In this document: positions 1 to 8,375 of the stretch, piece by piece | Layout: the number at the start of each line of letters is the position of its first letter | Position numbering within the stretch: position 1 is the first letter of the stretch | NCBI GenBank assembly: GCA_900314555.1 | Contig: OMVQ01000056.1 | Location: 1 to 58,486 of the forward strand | Length of the DNA stretch: 58,486 nucleotides | Reading direction: 5' to 3' | From: an uncultured Eubacteriales bacterium | GTDB lineage: Bacteria; Bacillota; Clostridia; Lachnospirales; Lachnospiraceae | Notes under the pieces: model-generated | Seen by the model: the letters and a program-made list of their open reading frames with translations, nothing else | Told to the model about the DNA's origin: nothing | The model's database searches: none | Made by a program: the position numbers and the translations under genes

Positions 1-246
1 CTGACTGGTGTAATACATAACAACAGCCATAGCGTAGACAACTACAACTATGGCTATCATTTTCACTGTATTCTCATTGAAATAATTTGCAAACGGAGCT
101 TCACATACAGCACTGAACCTGTCAAGAAATTCCATAAGCTCTATGCCTTTCTCCCAAGCTCCCCCAATCAGATATCCCAGATACCCGGCAAAGACTGCAC
201 CAAGTAACAAAAATACCATGGAAGGTTTCTTCTTACTTGTCTGCAT
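1..246 (-). CDS. VirD4-like conjugative coupling protein, N-terminus only (cut by window edge)
   Basis: The frame starts at an ATG (244-246) and stays open to the window edge, giving 82 residues and no stop. Residues 10-27 are a hydrophobic stretch starting MVFLLLGAVFAGYLGYLI, and a second one lies at about 66-80, separated by a short external loop. This two-helix N-terminal anchor matches the VirD4-like, CD1115-type coupling proteins of Firmicute ICEs, which dock the relaxase-DNA complex onto the mating channel and pump DNA with a cytoplasmic ATPase. The ATPase motifs lie outside the window, so the call rests on the anchor and on the PcfB-type gene 5 bp upstream, the order known from pCF10 (pcfB-pcfC). 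Confidence 0.72.
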   Translation of the reverse strand, partial: MQTSKKKPSMVFLLLGAVFAGYLGYLIGGAWEKGIELMEFLDRFSAVCEAPFANYFNENTVKMIAIVVVVYAMAVVMYYTSQ

Positions 247-251
247 AGGCA

Positions 252-1382
252 CTACCTCTTCTTAACGGTTGTGGTAGTTTTCTGCTGCACGGTCTTTGTC
301 CTGGTTGTTTCCTTTGCCTTCGTCTTTTCGTACTTCTCACGCACGGAAGCCTCCACCTTGTCATAATGGCTGTACAGTTCCTCACCACGCTTGGTTTCCA
401 CAACCCTGTTTTCCTCATCATAAATCTTATAATTCTTACCGCTGTCAATGAAGGTCAACATAGTCTTGCCATGATGAATGTCCATGATATTCTCCTTATT
501 GATCCAGACATACCTTGCATTCTCTCCCCATGTTCCCGGGATTCTGGTCTTAACCGCATGATCATTCTCCTGCACAATCAATGTCTTACTGATTGTGACA
601 TCCGAAAGGTTTGTATTCTTGGATGCCGATACTGCCATCATTCTCTCCGCAAGATTCTGATAGCCCTTAATCCGGTTCATAAACGCATCCCTGTCCATGA
701 TAACCTTATGCTCTCCGGCTTCATCCTTTGCCCCTAGAACACCAATCGTTTCCAACTGCTTTAACACGGTTTCTGCCTGCGACTGGTTAATACTGAAATT
801 CTCCTGTACTGCGTCCACACTGATACTCTGCTTCTCCATGGCAAACAGCCCGACCTTTTCAATCAGACCGTCCATGGTTGCACTGGCTCTCGCCCCTTCC
901 GCAGTGTGGACTCTCTCGTTTCCCATTTTCTGACTCTTAAGGAAATCCATCAGCCTGCCAAGCTGTTTTTCATCCCCGTTTTTTAAGTAGTCATCAAATG
1001 TTGCAATACGACCAAAGCTGAGCTTCTGTATCATCATGTTCACTCGTGGCACTGCTTCCGTATGAAAGATAACTTCACTGAGACCATCCTTCTTATTCAC
1101 ATCAGGCAATACGGAATATAAAATTCCGTACTTCTTTGCCATCTTCTCAACCTTCTTCATATCTTTGGTTTCAAATTGCAGTACCTGAAGGTCGCCGCCC
1201 TTCATCAGAAGCTTTCGCATGGATGTCTTACCAAGCGATTTCTCATAGTCAAGCATTCCCTTCAAAAAGTCGATTGCCTTCTGCATGGCACCTAATCCTC
1301 CACTGCCCACCTTCATTGCAATCTCAATTCCGTCATAGGCTACACGGATAATCTGTACCGCTTCCTGAATCTCTTCTGCCAT
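252..1382 (-). CDS. PcfB-like (DUF3801) conjugation accessory protein
   Basis: This 376-residue soluble protein has the DUF3801/PcfB pattern in its first 125 residues: an IAMKVGSGGLGAMQKAIDF segment, then KTSMRKLLMKGGDLQVLQF and AKKYGILYSVL. PcfB of pCF10 helps deliver the relaxosome to the coupling protein, and here the gene sits directly before the coupling protein gene. The middle (about 125-260) is a helical region resembling a winged-helix segment, and the C-terminus is Lys/Thr-rich and probably disordered. The start follows GGAGGG at good spacing. The family call is confident; the precise role is inferred from PcfB. Confidence 0.8.
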   Translation of the reverse strand: MAEEIQEAVQIIRVAYDGIEIAMKVGSGGLGAMQKAIDFLKGMLDYEKSLGKTSMRKLLMKGGDLQVLQFETKDMKKVEKMAKKYGILYSVLPDVNKKDGLSEVIFHTEAVPRVNMMIQKLSFGRIATFDDYLKNGDEKQLGRLMDFLKSQKMGNERVHTAEGARASATMDGLIEKVGLFAMEKQSISVDAVQENFSINQSQAETVLKQLETIGVLGAKDEAGEHKVIMDRDAFMNRIKGYQNLAERMMAVSASKNTNLSDVTISKTLIVQENDHAVKTRIPGTWGENARYVWINKENIMDIHHGKTMLTFIDSGKNYKIYDEENRVVETKRGEELYSHYDKVEASVREKYEKTKAKETTRTKTVQQKTTTTVKKR

Positions 1383-1394
1383 ATACGTCCCTCC

Positions 1395-1880
1395 TTATAA
1401 CACCGGTTCCCTGAGAGTGCATTTCGGTGCATACTGTTCGGACTGTTCTTCCTCTTTGGTCTCTTCGTCCTCTTCCTCCCGCCTGCTTCTGCTCTCATTG
1501 ACCTTTTCCTTGATTTCCTCTGCATCTGCCCTTCTGACCTGTTCTTCCGTTACATCCACTCCATAAGCTGTAAGCACTTCCGCAAGACGGTTAATCGCCT
1601 TCTCCTCTTCAATCCGGTACATCTCAATGGATACCAGCAGATTCTCAATCTGACTCACCCATACAGGTTTCATGTCAATCATGCTCATATACTGCTCCAT
1701 TACCTTTTCGGATTCCTGCTCATTCTCACAGGCAGCCAGTTCATCAATCAGCTGATTGGTTAAAGTCTTGTCTCCGCTTCGGAATGCAAACTGAACAACA
1801 AATTCCTTTTCTTTGTCAGAAAAGCCATGCTTTGTTTTACACAGACTTGTTACTGTCTCATTAATAATCGTTAAACCCAT
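1395..1880 (-). CDS. conserved ICE protein of unknown function
   Basis: I recognise this 161-residue protein only as a type that recurs in Clostridia ICEs. Residues 1-115 look helical and globular (FSDKEKEFVVQFAFRSGDKT, then ENLLVSIEMYRIEEEKAINRL). The last 45 residues are highly charged and probably disordered. There is no signal peptide or membrane segment. It starts after GGAGGAAGCG and lies 12 bp from pcfB, inside the mobilisation operon, so a part in DNA processing is likely but unproven. Confidence 0.6.
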   Translation of the reverse strand: MGLTIINETVTSLCKTKHGFSDKEKEFVVQFAFRSGDKTLTNQLIDELAACENEQESEKVMEQYMSMIDMKPVWVSQIENLLVSIEMYRIEEEKAINRLAEVLTAYGVDVTEEQVRRADAEEIKEKVNESRSRREEEDEETKEEEQSEQYAPKCTLREPVL

Positions 1881-1889
1881 CGCTTCCTC

Positions 1890-3056
1890 CTAATAGTCCA
1901 TACTGTTCTCAAGAACCGCAATATCAATGATTTCTTTCATCTTCTCAGCCGAAACATTGTTATTGATAAGTTCTACAAGCTGTGATTCTGTCAGACCCTT
2001 TTCAATGGCACTTCTTATCTGCACAAGCTGTGCCGGAACCAGATCGCCACTGGCTAACAGTTTCACAATATCCTGTCGGGACTTTTTCATAAATCCAAGC
2101 TTACCAAGCAGCCCGGTAAACGCACCAGCATTTGCCTTTCTGACAGTTCTTTCAACCTGCACATGCTGAATCACCCTGCCATTTGCATCTACCACAGGCA
2201 ACTGGTAAAACACAGGAATCTGATAAGGTCTTTCTGCAACTGGCTTTTCATCAAATACAGTCTGATTACCTAAAGGCTCCTTACTTTCCTCCGGTTTCTC
2301 CGGGGCTTCCTGCTTTACTGTCGCACCCGCTGCTTTCTCAAGCAGCTTATCTTCCAAGGTATCAATTCGGTTCTGCATCTTTTCCATCTCCTTCTCTTTT
2401 TCATCTATCTGCTCACGAAGTCTTGCTATCGTAGCATTTGCTCTGTTTAACTGGTCCTGCTGACCGCTTAGCTCTGCTTCCGTATCCTCCAGCTTCTTTA
2501 CAAGTCCTTTATGAACCTCCTCATCCTTCTTGGAATTCTCAAATACCTTGAGCTTTTTATTCAGTTCATCGTAGCGCTCCTCCTGAAACTGGATTTTCGC
2601 AACCGCCTCCTCAATCTGCTTTACAAGACCTTTGACATAGTCTGGTGACACATCAGAATTTGCCTGAATCTGTTTTACCTTATCAAGCATCGTCTGAAAC
2701 GATTTACGCATCGCCAGCGGATTTTCTCCTTTGGCAATTACGGTTTCGATATTCTCCATGGAGATACCCTTCTCCATAAATTCGATCGCAACCTGTATCT
2801 GATAACCGCTCATATCATATTTGGTAAGCAGTTCTACAAAGGCTTCATCTGCCCCTTTTCTAAGGCACTGGGACAAAAGCTTCATCTGAGGATATTTGAT
2901 ATCCCTCTTTAAGTAGAGCTTCGTCTGTTCCATTGTCAGACCATATTCAATATCCGCTTCCACAAGGTCGATTACCTCCTTGCTGTACTTTGCCGCACTT
3001 CGCAGATTATCAATATAGGTCTTATTCTTAATTGAATCTTCTAAACTTCGTTCCAT
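1890..3056 (-). CDS. coiled-coil protein flanked by short helical repeats, unknown function
   Basis: The protein has 388 residues from the ATG that follows GGAGG; an upstream in-frame start would lack a usable site. Residues 20-150 contain helical repeats of the form GLxxxQ or GISMEN with hydrophobic spacing, and similar repeats return in the last 60 residues (GLTESQLVELI). Between them, about 165-255, is a long heptad-rich coiled coil (EERYDELNKKLKVFENSKKD). A proline-containing linker follows. There is no signal peptide or transmembrane helix. A scaffold within the relaxosome or mobilisation complex is a reasonable inference from its place between relaxase and pcfB, but I know no experimental function. 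Confidence 0.6.
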   Translation of the reverse strand: MERSLEDSIKNKTYIDNLRSAAKYSKEVIDLVEADIEYGLTMEQTKLYLKRDIKYPQMKLLSQCLRKGADEAFVELLTKYDMSGYQIQVAIEFMEKGISMENIETVIAKGENPLAMRKSFQTMLDKVKQIQANSDVSPDYVKGLVKQIEEAVAKIQFQEERYDELNKKLKVFENSKKDEEVHKGLVKKLEDTEAELSGQQDQLNRANATIARLREQIDEKEKEMEKMQNRIDTLEDKLLEKAAGATVKQEAPEKPEESKEPLGNQTVFDEKPVAERPYQIPVFYQLPVVDANGRVIQHVQVERTVRKANAGAFTGLLGKLGFMKKSRQDIVKLLASGDLVPAQLVQIRSAIEKGLTESQLVELINNNVSAEKMKEIIDIAVLENSMDY

Positions 3057-3079
3057 AAATACCTCCAAAAAAATACAGC

Positions 3080-4525
3080 CTATCTGTTAGGCTGCTTAAT
3101 ATTCGTTCTCTCTTCGGTTTTTTCAGGGATTCTTTCCTTATCTTCGGAAAGGCTCGTATCATCGCTTACCATATCTCTCCAGATAGTTTTCGCCAGATTG
3201 AGCTCTTTTGCAGAAGCCCGTTCCCTTGCAGTCACATAAGCAATCTGTTCCTTATAGTACGCCCGAAGATTCTTAATCTCCTCATAGGAATATCCTTCAT
3301 CCAAAAGCTGCTTTGACAGCTCTGTCCACTGCGTGTGTTCTTCTGAAAAGAAGTTATCCCCATTCTGAAAACTCTTTTCCGCACCTTCTAACGAATCCAT
3401 CTGCTCTGCAATATCAAACAGACTTTTGCACCTCTGCTTTGCCCGGTACACCCGGCTTTTGTCCGCAGAGGCTTCTTTTCTTTTATCCGTCAGATTCATC
3501 ATTGCCGATGCAAGCTCCTCTACACTGTGTACATCATGCCGGACGAGAAAAAGATACTGCTGCTGAAGCTTTTCCATCTTCTTTATATCATCCTTATACT
3601 TCCATACCTGTGAGTAAGGACGCTTCTTCAGTTTCCCAACCCGGTACAGTTTTGCATAGTAGCGTTTCTGCAATCCGGTCAGTCTTGCTCTCTTATACCT
3701 TCTGACATAACACTTTACAATCTTCGGCTTAAACTCCTTATTCGACCGGTAAAAAGATATATCTTCCTCCGCAATCCTCTGTCGTATTCTCTCCTCGGTA
3801 TAATCATCTCCCAAGGCTCTGCATCTTCTGTACCTGCCCATTCCCGGCGGCTTCACAGCAAGATGTTTTCCCTGCTTGATTTCATATCCCTTATCCCGAA
3901 GCAGTTCCATAAACTCCTCAAAGGAGCCAGCCTGTAATATACAGGCATCCAGATCCCTCGCAATCATCTTACCCCAGACAAATCTGCCATCCCGGTAATC
4001 ATTGTATTCCCTGTATCGGTCCCGCTCTTCATCCTTTGACCCTATATCAATGGTGGATAGTCCGTACTCTTCACACAAGCGGTTGGTTATGGGCTGAATA
4101 TCCCGCTCCCAGTCACCCTTCTCATACCGGTACTTTCTGCCATCCACAAAGCTGACACTATTGAATATAATGTGGGCATGAATATGATCCGTATTATCGT
4201 GAACACAATAAACTGCTTCATACTGCCTGCCCAGATATTCCTTCACAAACCTCTGCGTTATCTCATAGGCGGTATCAGGACTGACCTCACCTTCCTTAAA
4301 GGAAATGATAAGATGATAGCCCTGACGCTTATCCACCTTGCCAAATGCTTTCTTGGTATCCATCATCTGTCTGAAGGCTGTATCCGGCTGACAGTTCATC
4401 CCGCCAATCAGCCTCCCGTTCTGCGTCTTCTCCGGATTCATTACATAATCCAAAGACTGTTTTAAGTGCTTGCCATGAAAATGGTTGCCGCAGTCCTTCA
4501 TATAAAGAATCTTACTGATTGCCAA
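3080..4525 (-). CDS. MOBP-type relaxase (MobA/VirD2-like mobilisation nuclease)
   Basis: This relaxase would nick one strand at oriT and pilot it into the recipient. It carries the three-histidine motif HDNTDHIHAH at about residues 109-118 and a candidate catalytic tyrosine in DYVMNPEKT near residue 27. The rest is basic and helical (PF03432-type N-domain plus a C-terminal extension), 481 residues in all. I chose a TTG start at 4523-4525: it lies after AAAGGTGG at normal spacing, overlaps the end of mobC by 14 bp, and gives MAISKILYMKDCG, like other relaxases of this group. An ATG ten codons upstream would add a Trp-rich, unlikely N-terminus. Confidence 0.88.
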   Translation of the reverse strand: MAISKILYMKDCGNHFHGKHLKQSLDYVMNPEKTQNGRLIGGMNCQPDTAFRQMMDTKKAFGKVDKRQGYHLIISFKEGEVSPDTAYEITQRFVKEYLGRQYEAVYCVHDNTDHIHAHIIFNSVSFVDGRKYRYEKGDWERDIQPITNRLCEEYGLSTIDIGSKDEERDRYREYNDYRDGRFVWGKMIARDLDACILQAGSFEEFMELLRDKGYEIKQGKHLAVKPPGMGRYRRCRALGDDYTEERIRQRIAEEDISFYRSNKEFKPKIVKCYVRRYKRARLTGLQKRYYAKLYRVGKLKKRPYSQVWKYKDDIKKMEKLQQQYLFLVRHDVHSVEELASAMMNLTDKRKEASADKSRVYRAKQRCKSLFDIAEQMDSLEGAEKSFQNGDNFFSEEHTQWTELSKQLLDEGYSYEEIKNLRAYYKEQIAYVTARERASAKELNLAKTIWRDMVSDDTSLSEDKERIPEKTEERTNIKQPNR

Positions 4526-4844
4526 CGATATCCACCACCTTTGCCACAGCAACATTCAGCTTACGCATATAGGCAATAAGCCTCTCCTTATCATCCTTGG
4601 AATAAAGCTCGGCATTGTGGTTGTGGGTAATCTGGTTGATATTGACACCTATCCGGTTTACCTCATTGATTAAATCACGAAGAAGCTGCCGGACCTCCGG
4701 ATAGTCATTCGGTTTCTGGGAAATCATAAGCCGAAGATACTGCGACTCTGTCATACCCGCCTGCTTCGCTTTCTCTTCCAAGAGCTTTGCTTCCTCCGGT
4801 GTCATTCTAAGTAGCTTACTGATACTGTGCTGCCTCTTCTCCAT
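4512..4844 (-). CDS. MobC-like relaxosome accessory protein
   Basis: This 110-residue basic protein matches MobC (PF05713): an N-terminal ribbon-helix-helix-like part (SISKLLRMTPEEAKLLEEKA, then GMTESQYLRLMI) and the family's C-terminal segment with INEVNRIGVNINQI. MobC proteins bind at or near oriT and help the relaxase open the nick region. The ATG at 4842-4844 has AAGGTGA seven bases upstream, better than the GTG seven codons earlier. The gene overlaps the relaxase start, consistent with translational coupling. Confidence 0.82.
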   Translation of the reverse strand: MEKRQHSISKLLRMTPEEAKLLEEKAKQAGMTESQYLRLMISQKPNDYPEVRQLLRDLINEVNRIGVNINQITHNHNAELYSKDDKERLIAYMRKLNVAVAKVVDIVGNQ

Positions 4845-4848
4845 CCAA

Positions 4849-5385
4849 TCACCTTGCCTTTCCACTAATGGCAGGCTGACGGATGTCTGATACCAGCTGT
4901 TTCACAGAACTGTCTAATCCCTTTTGATTCAGATTCTGAATAAACTGATTAGCTAATTCCTCTGCCAGCTTCTCAATTCCGGCTCTGTACTTTGTCTGGT
5001 CGAATAGCTTATCTAGTACGGCTTCCTCCTGTTTCAGACTTTCATACTTGCTCTGCTTATTGGAAAAGTCCACCATATCCTTCGGATTCTGCCTCTCTGC
5101 ATCCATATCAAGAATCAGCTCATAATTCCATTCACAAACTGTATCAATCAAATCATCCACGGAAAAATCATCATCCCAGACTATCTCTCCGGGCACATCA
5201 TCCAAATCTCCACGATACAGCCTTCCCTCTGCAAAACCCACCACATAGTCATGCCCTTCCATATAGCCAAGAAGCATCTCTGCCTCTTTATCCGTCATAA
5301 CTATGGAAATCTCATTGTCCTTAATGAATGCCAGTAACTCTTCCGGCTGTCGAATCTCTGTTATGCTTACATCTCCTGTTCCCAT
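4849..5385 (-). CDS. acidic conserved ICE protein, unknown function
   Basis: The protein is about 178 residues. The first 100 are strikingly acidic (LDDVPGEIVWDDDFSVDDLI), and residues 100-178 form predicted helices (KYESLKQEEAVLDKLFDQ). There is no membrane or export signal. Two starts are possible: a GTG one base from GGAGG, or the ATG used here 13 bases from it, so the N-terminus is uncertain by four residues. It is the first gene after the candidate oriT and directly precedes mobC, so a regulatory or DNA-mimic role in mobilisation is conceivable. I do not recognise the family. Confidence 0.55.
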   Translation of the reverse strand: MGTGDVSITEIRQPEELLAFIKDNEISIVMTDKEAEMLLGYMEGHDYVVGFAEGRLYRGDLDDVPGEIVWDDDFSVDDLIDTVCEWNYELILDMDAERQNPKDMVDFSNKQSKYESLKQEEAVLDKLFDQTKYRAGIEKLAEELANQFIQNLNQKGLDSSVKQLVSDIRQPAISGKAR

Positions 5386-5466
5386 TGCTGTAACCACACC
5401 TCCTTATCTGTGTTTTGAGAAACATTTCAGGAGCCTTAAGAGTCCAGAGCAAAGCCCTGTCCTCTG

Positions 5467-5540
5467 CCAGATACGCATTTTGGATATCCATCCAAAATAC
5501 ATCTGGTTAGGGGTGCAAAGCCCCCTAAAACCCCCAATAA
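5467..5540. other. candidate origin of transfer (oriT)
   Basis: A two-part inverted repeat spans 5467-5506: CCAGAT pairs with ATCTGG outside, and ATTTTGGAT pairs with ATCCAAAAT inside around a four-base ATCC centre. It is followed at once by a C-rich strand (GGGGTGCAAAGCCCCC then TAAAACCCCC). An inverted repeat next to a GC-rich segment, just upstream of mobC and the relaxase gene, is the usual layout of MOBP-type oriT regions. The nick position cannot be read from sequence alone. The rest of 5386-5547 has no coding potential that I trust. Confidence 0.45.
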
Positions 5541-5547
5541 TCTATAG

Positions 5548-5750
5548 GTGCGTCACTTTTTGACTCACCTTTTGGAAAAGTGCGTCACTTTTTGACTCAC
5601 TTTTTGATAAAGTGCGCAACTTTTTGACTCACCTTTTTTGATTCAATGTTGAGCCTGCTAAACAGGTGTGACACTTTTTGACCCACCTTTTGAAAAAGTG
5701 CGTCACTTTTTGACCTACTTTTTGCAAAGGTGCGTCACTTTTTGACTCAC
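5548..5750. repeat. six 21-bp iterons in two triplets with 32-bp period
   Basis: Six copies of GTGCGTCA-N5-TGACTCAC (variants allowed) start at 5548, 5580, 5612, 5666, 5698 and 5730, all in the same orientation. Spacing is 32, 32, 54, 32, 32 bp. Each copy is itself an imperfect palindrome. The linkers are also similar (CTTTTxxAAAA types), except for the 33-bp central gap. The 32-bp period is close to three helical turns, so a bound protein would repeat on one face of the DNA. The conserved linkers exclude a CRISPR array. The array lies beside the candidate oriT and overlaps the 3' end of the toprim gene. Confidence 0.85.
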
Positions 5751-6692
5751 CTCAAGATTTAGCTTCGTCCCAACCAACCATTCATTGTAATCCTTATATC
5801 CGGCAGGAGGAGGGCAATCCTCCACATCGTATCCCAAACCATAATACTTCTCCGTCAGCTGCAAGGCTGCCTTTCTCCCCGGCTCATCACCATCCAGACA
5901 AAACTTAATGGAAGTAATCTGAGGATGCTCCTTTAGGAAAGTAGAAAGAGGTGCATCTGCAAGCATTCCAAGAGCCAGCTTGTTGGTCTCATAATCCGAG
6001 AAAATATCCACATAGCTCATCAGGTCAATCGCCCCTTCAAAGACAACCAGTTCCGAACTATTATCGTTAGGGACATTAAAGCCATACTCCTTATCATTGC
6101 CTGCCACATCACACTTAAAAGGCTTTCCTTCCCTGTCGAACACACCTCTCATACTTGCAAACTTCGTAACACCGTCTTTGTTATTACCCTTAAAAACAAT
6201 GTTGTGGTAATGCCTGCTCTCATAAATAAGCCCCTGCGAAATAAAGTAGTCGATAACACTTTTACTAATGCCCCGCTCCTGATTCAGATACGAATAAAGA
6301 AAACAGTTATCCGGTGCCGGTACGGGCAGCTCAAACTTTTTGGGTTCCGGCTTTCTGCCCGGTTCCACCTGATATTTGAGAGGAGATTTTCTATCCTTCT
6401 CTTCAATTCTCCGGTATCCTGCAAAATCCAGAAGCCACCATACAGCCTCCTTTACTTCCATTCCACAAAACACTCTCAGGAAATCTATCTGGGACCCGCC
6501 ATTCTCACCCTTATCATACTGCCTTGACCACCGAAACCAGTGGCTCTTATCATATATCCGGATAGAGTCCATTTCCTTGAGTGTATGGTAATGTCCCACT
6601 TTCTTTACCGTATAACCAAGATAAGAGGCAACAGCGGTCAAATCCACACTTTTTGCAATGGCTAATTCTGCTTCCGTAAATCTATCCTCCAT
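5715..6692 (-). CDS. DUF3991 and toprim domain protein (primase-like)
   Basis: This 325-residue protein has an N-terminal DUF3991-type region with FRWSRQYDKGENGGSQIDFL at about residues 53-72, and a toprim fold in the C-terminal half: the conserved Glu in VVFEGAIDLMSY and the DxD in KFCLDGDEPGRKAA. Toprim folds occur in primases and topoisomerases. Proteins like this are common on mobile elements and may help convert transferred single strands or prime replication, which is inference. No zinc ribbon or helicase domain is present. The last dozen residues are encoded by iteron DNA and the stop lies inside iteron five. Confidence 0.78.
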   Translation of the reverse strand: MEDRFTEAELAIAKSVDLTAVASYLGYTVKKVGHYHTLKEMDSIRIYDKSHWFRWSRQYDKGENGGSQIDFLRVFCGMEVKEAVWWLLDFAGYRRIEEKDRKSPLKYQVEPGRKPEPKKFELPVPAPDNCFLYSYLNQERGISKSVIDYFISQGLIYESRHYHNIVFKGNNKDGVTKFASMRGVFDREGKPFKCDVAGNDKEYGFNVPNDNSSELVVFEGAIDLMSYVDIFSDYETNKLALGMLADAPLSTFLKEHPQITSIKFCLDGDEPGRKAALQLTEKYYGLGYDVEDCPPPAGYKDYNEWLVGTKLNLEVSQKVTHLCKK

Positions 6693-6694
6693 CG

Positions 6695-7258
6695 CTACCT
6701 TCCTTTCTCCCGTTCTGCCACAAGACTGTTGGTAAAACTGAAATTCCTGTAATCACTTGTATAGGAAATCTTTGGATTATCCATAAGTCCTTTTTCCTTA
6801 AAGCTGAAAAATTCCTTATTATCGCCTCCTACTATCAGATGATCCACAAGTCGGATACCCACCATCTCGCATACGGAATTCATACGGTCGGTTATCATCG
6901 TATCTTCTTTACTCGGAAACAGATTGCCGCTTGGATGCGAATGAATGAGCATAATGCTCGCTGCATTTGACAAAATGCTTGCCTTGAGTATTTCCCTCGG
7001 ATGCACCAATGCTTCATTTAGTGCACCAATACTAGCAAAGGTAACATTAATCGGTTTCAGATCTGATTGCAGATTGACTACACAGACAACCTCCCTGTCC
7101 ATTTCACAGAGAAGCTCTCCGATAGTGGCTGCTGCTTCGTAGGGATTCTGTAAAGGAAGCTCCGAATATAACGGAGCCTCCTTCACAAGCTTTACTCTAA
7201 CCACATCGAGCTTAAAGGCTTCTTCTGCTTCCATCTGAGATTTCTTTTCGATTCCCAT
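6695..7258 (-). CDS. RadC-like JAB (JAMM) domain protein
   Basis: The RadC/JAB fold is marked by HSHPSGNLFPSKED at about residues 88-101, which supplies the two histidines and the acidic residue of a JAMM metal site. The upstream helices (EALVHPREILKASILSNAASIM) also match the family. At 187 residues it lacks the helix-hairpin-helix N-domain of chromosomal RadC, as is usual for mobile-element versions. Their function is unknown, although they often sit among DNA-processing genes. The chosen ATG lies nine bases after AAAGGAGG; two earlier ATGs are too close to it. It ends 3 bp before the toprim gene. Confidence 0.75.
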   Translation of the reverse strand: MGIEKKSQMEAEEAFKLDVVRVKLVKEAPLYSELPLQNPYEAAATIGELLCEMDREVVCVVNLQSDLKPINVTFASIGALNEALVHPREILKASILSNAASIMLIHSHPSGNLFPSKEDTMITDRMNSVCEMVGIRLVDHLIVGGDNKEFFSFKEKGLMDNPKISYTSDYRNFSFTNSLVAEREKGR

Positions 7259-7355
7259 TCGCATCATCCTCCTTTAGCTCAATCTGTAAAATAAAGTCCC
7301 CTTCCCAGGCATTCATAAGAGCAATCAGTTCCTGCACGGTCATCTCCTGCTCCAT
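7212..7355 (-). CDS. small ICE protein (47 aa), unknown function
   Basis: A 47-residue frame begins MEQEMTVQELIALMNAWEGD and overlaps the start of the JAB gene by 47 bp. The opening helix and WEGDFILQIEL strand look protein-like, and the frame fits the spacing between DUF5688 and JAB (10 bp after the former). Longer upstream extensions of the frame run through the DUF5688 gene and are unlikely. I cannot name a family. Confidence 0.5.
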   Translation of the reverse strand: MEQEMTVQELIALMNAWEGDFILQIELKEDDANGNRKEISDGSRRSL

Positions 7356-7365
7356 AGTCTGCCTC

Positions 7366-8361
7366 CTATCTGGACTTTCCGTTGTCATAAATAAGCTGTG
7401 CCTCTGCAACCATGCCATCCAGTCTCTTATTCGGAGTATCCGTTGCAAGTGTAAGTCTTCTTGCATCCTTATCATAGTGATATACCTGATTGGATAATCT
7501 GTCTTCCAAGGCAACCTGTCCCATGTTGATTTCGCTCACCATTTCCGCAAGCTCATAAGGGTCTCCAACGCTTGTAGATACTGCGATGCACTCATGCACA
7601 GACGAAGGCAGAATATAGAGGTCTGTTTCAAGCTTCATAGCCAGCTTATGGAGATTATCTTCATAAAGCATGGAGCCTGCACCATTAATGCCCCTGTCAT
7701 TACTGATTACCCACATCATCTTATCTTCCGGCATCTCACCGATCATCATGTCTGCAACCTCAGCAGGCATACCGTCACTGATAAACATTTCACGAATGAC
7801 ATCGTTCATGGATTTGACGGTCGGTGGGAAAATACGCCTTGTGTTTTCCACAGCACACTTAAACAACTGCTCTTCATTCATGCCAAGCTGTTCCGCAAGA
7901 TTATTACGAATCGCCGAACTCTGGATTCCATTCTCATCCACCTTTACCACCCAGCGGTAAATAATGGACAAATCCTGAAACTCTCTGTGTGGCATATCCC
8001 TAAGCATATCTTCATTCTGCAGTGTGTTAATAACCTGAAAGACAATGTTATCCTTTGCACCTTCAAGATTCACATCCCCTACCTCGGGCATTTCCTTGAA
8101 TGCCATATCCATTCTTCTGGCAGCACTCTGTAACACCTCCTGAAGATTCTCTGTCTCAAGATAGTGTTCATACATGTGATTGATATACAGTGTGGGAGAT
8201 ACGCTTCTTCCTGCTCCGCTTCCCACTAATGTGATACCATCCAGAACCTTGTTTACCTTATTGACAGGCTCAACACGAAGTCTCATTCCCTGATACTGCT
8301 CCGGCATATAATCCATAAACTTCTCAGCCACGACTTCCTTAAAAATCTCGTAATTCATCAT
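7366..8361 (-). CDS. DUF5688 family protein
   Basis: This 331-residue soluble protein matches the DUF5688 proteins I know from Clostridia ICEs and plasmids: an N-terminal part with VNKVLDGITLVGSGAGRSVSP-like sequence, a middle helical region, and a C-terminal part with VISNDRGINGAGSMLYE and LYILPSSVHE. Function is unknown. No catalytic motif stands out. It starts after AAGGAGG and lies 14 bp after the second XRE-type gene in the same direction, so it is probably co-transcribed with the regulators. Confidence 0.75.
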   Translation of the reverse strand: MMNYEIFKEVVAEKFMDYMPEQYQGMRLRVEPVNKVNKVLDGITLVGSGAGRSVSPTLYINHMYEHYLETENLQEVLQSAARRMDMAFKEMPEVGDVNLEGAKDNIVFQVINTLQNEDMLRDMPHREFQDLSIIYRWVVKVDENGIQSSAIRNNLAEQLGMNEEQLFKCAVENTRRIFPPTVKSMNDVIREMFISDGMPAEVADMMIGEMPEDKMMWVISNDRGINGAGSMLYEDNLHKLAMKLETDLYILPSSVHECIAVSTSVGDPYELAEMVSEINMGQVALEDRLSNQVYHYDKDARRLTLATDTPNKRLDGMVAEAQLIYDNGKSR

Positions 8362-8375
8362 ATAAAATGTCCTCC

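Noticed and set aside
5548..5750. CRISPR-like array
   Set aside because: The linkers between repeats are nearly identical and 11 bp long, not unique spacers, and no cas genes are present.
7212..7514. 100-residue minus-strand frame
   Set aside because: Its first half runs through the DUF5688 gene in another frame. Only the last 47 codons, starting at 7355, look like a gene.
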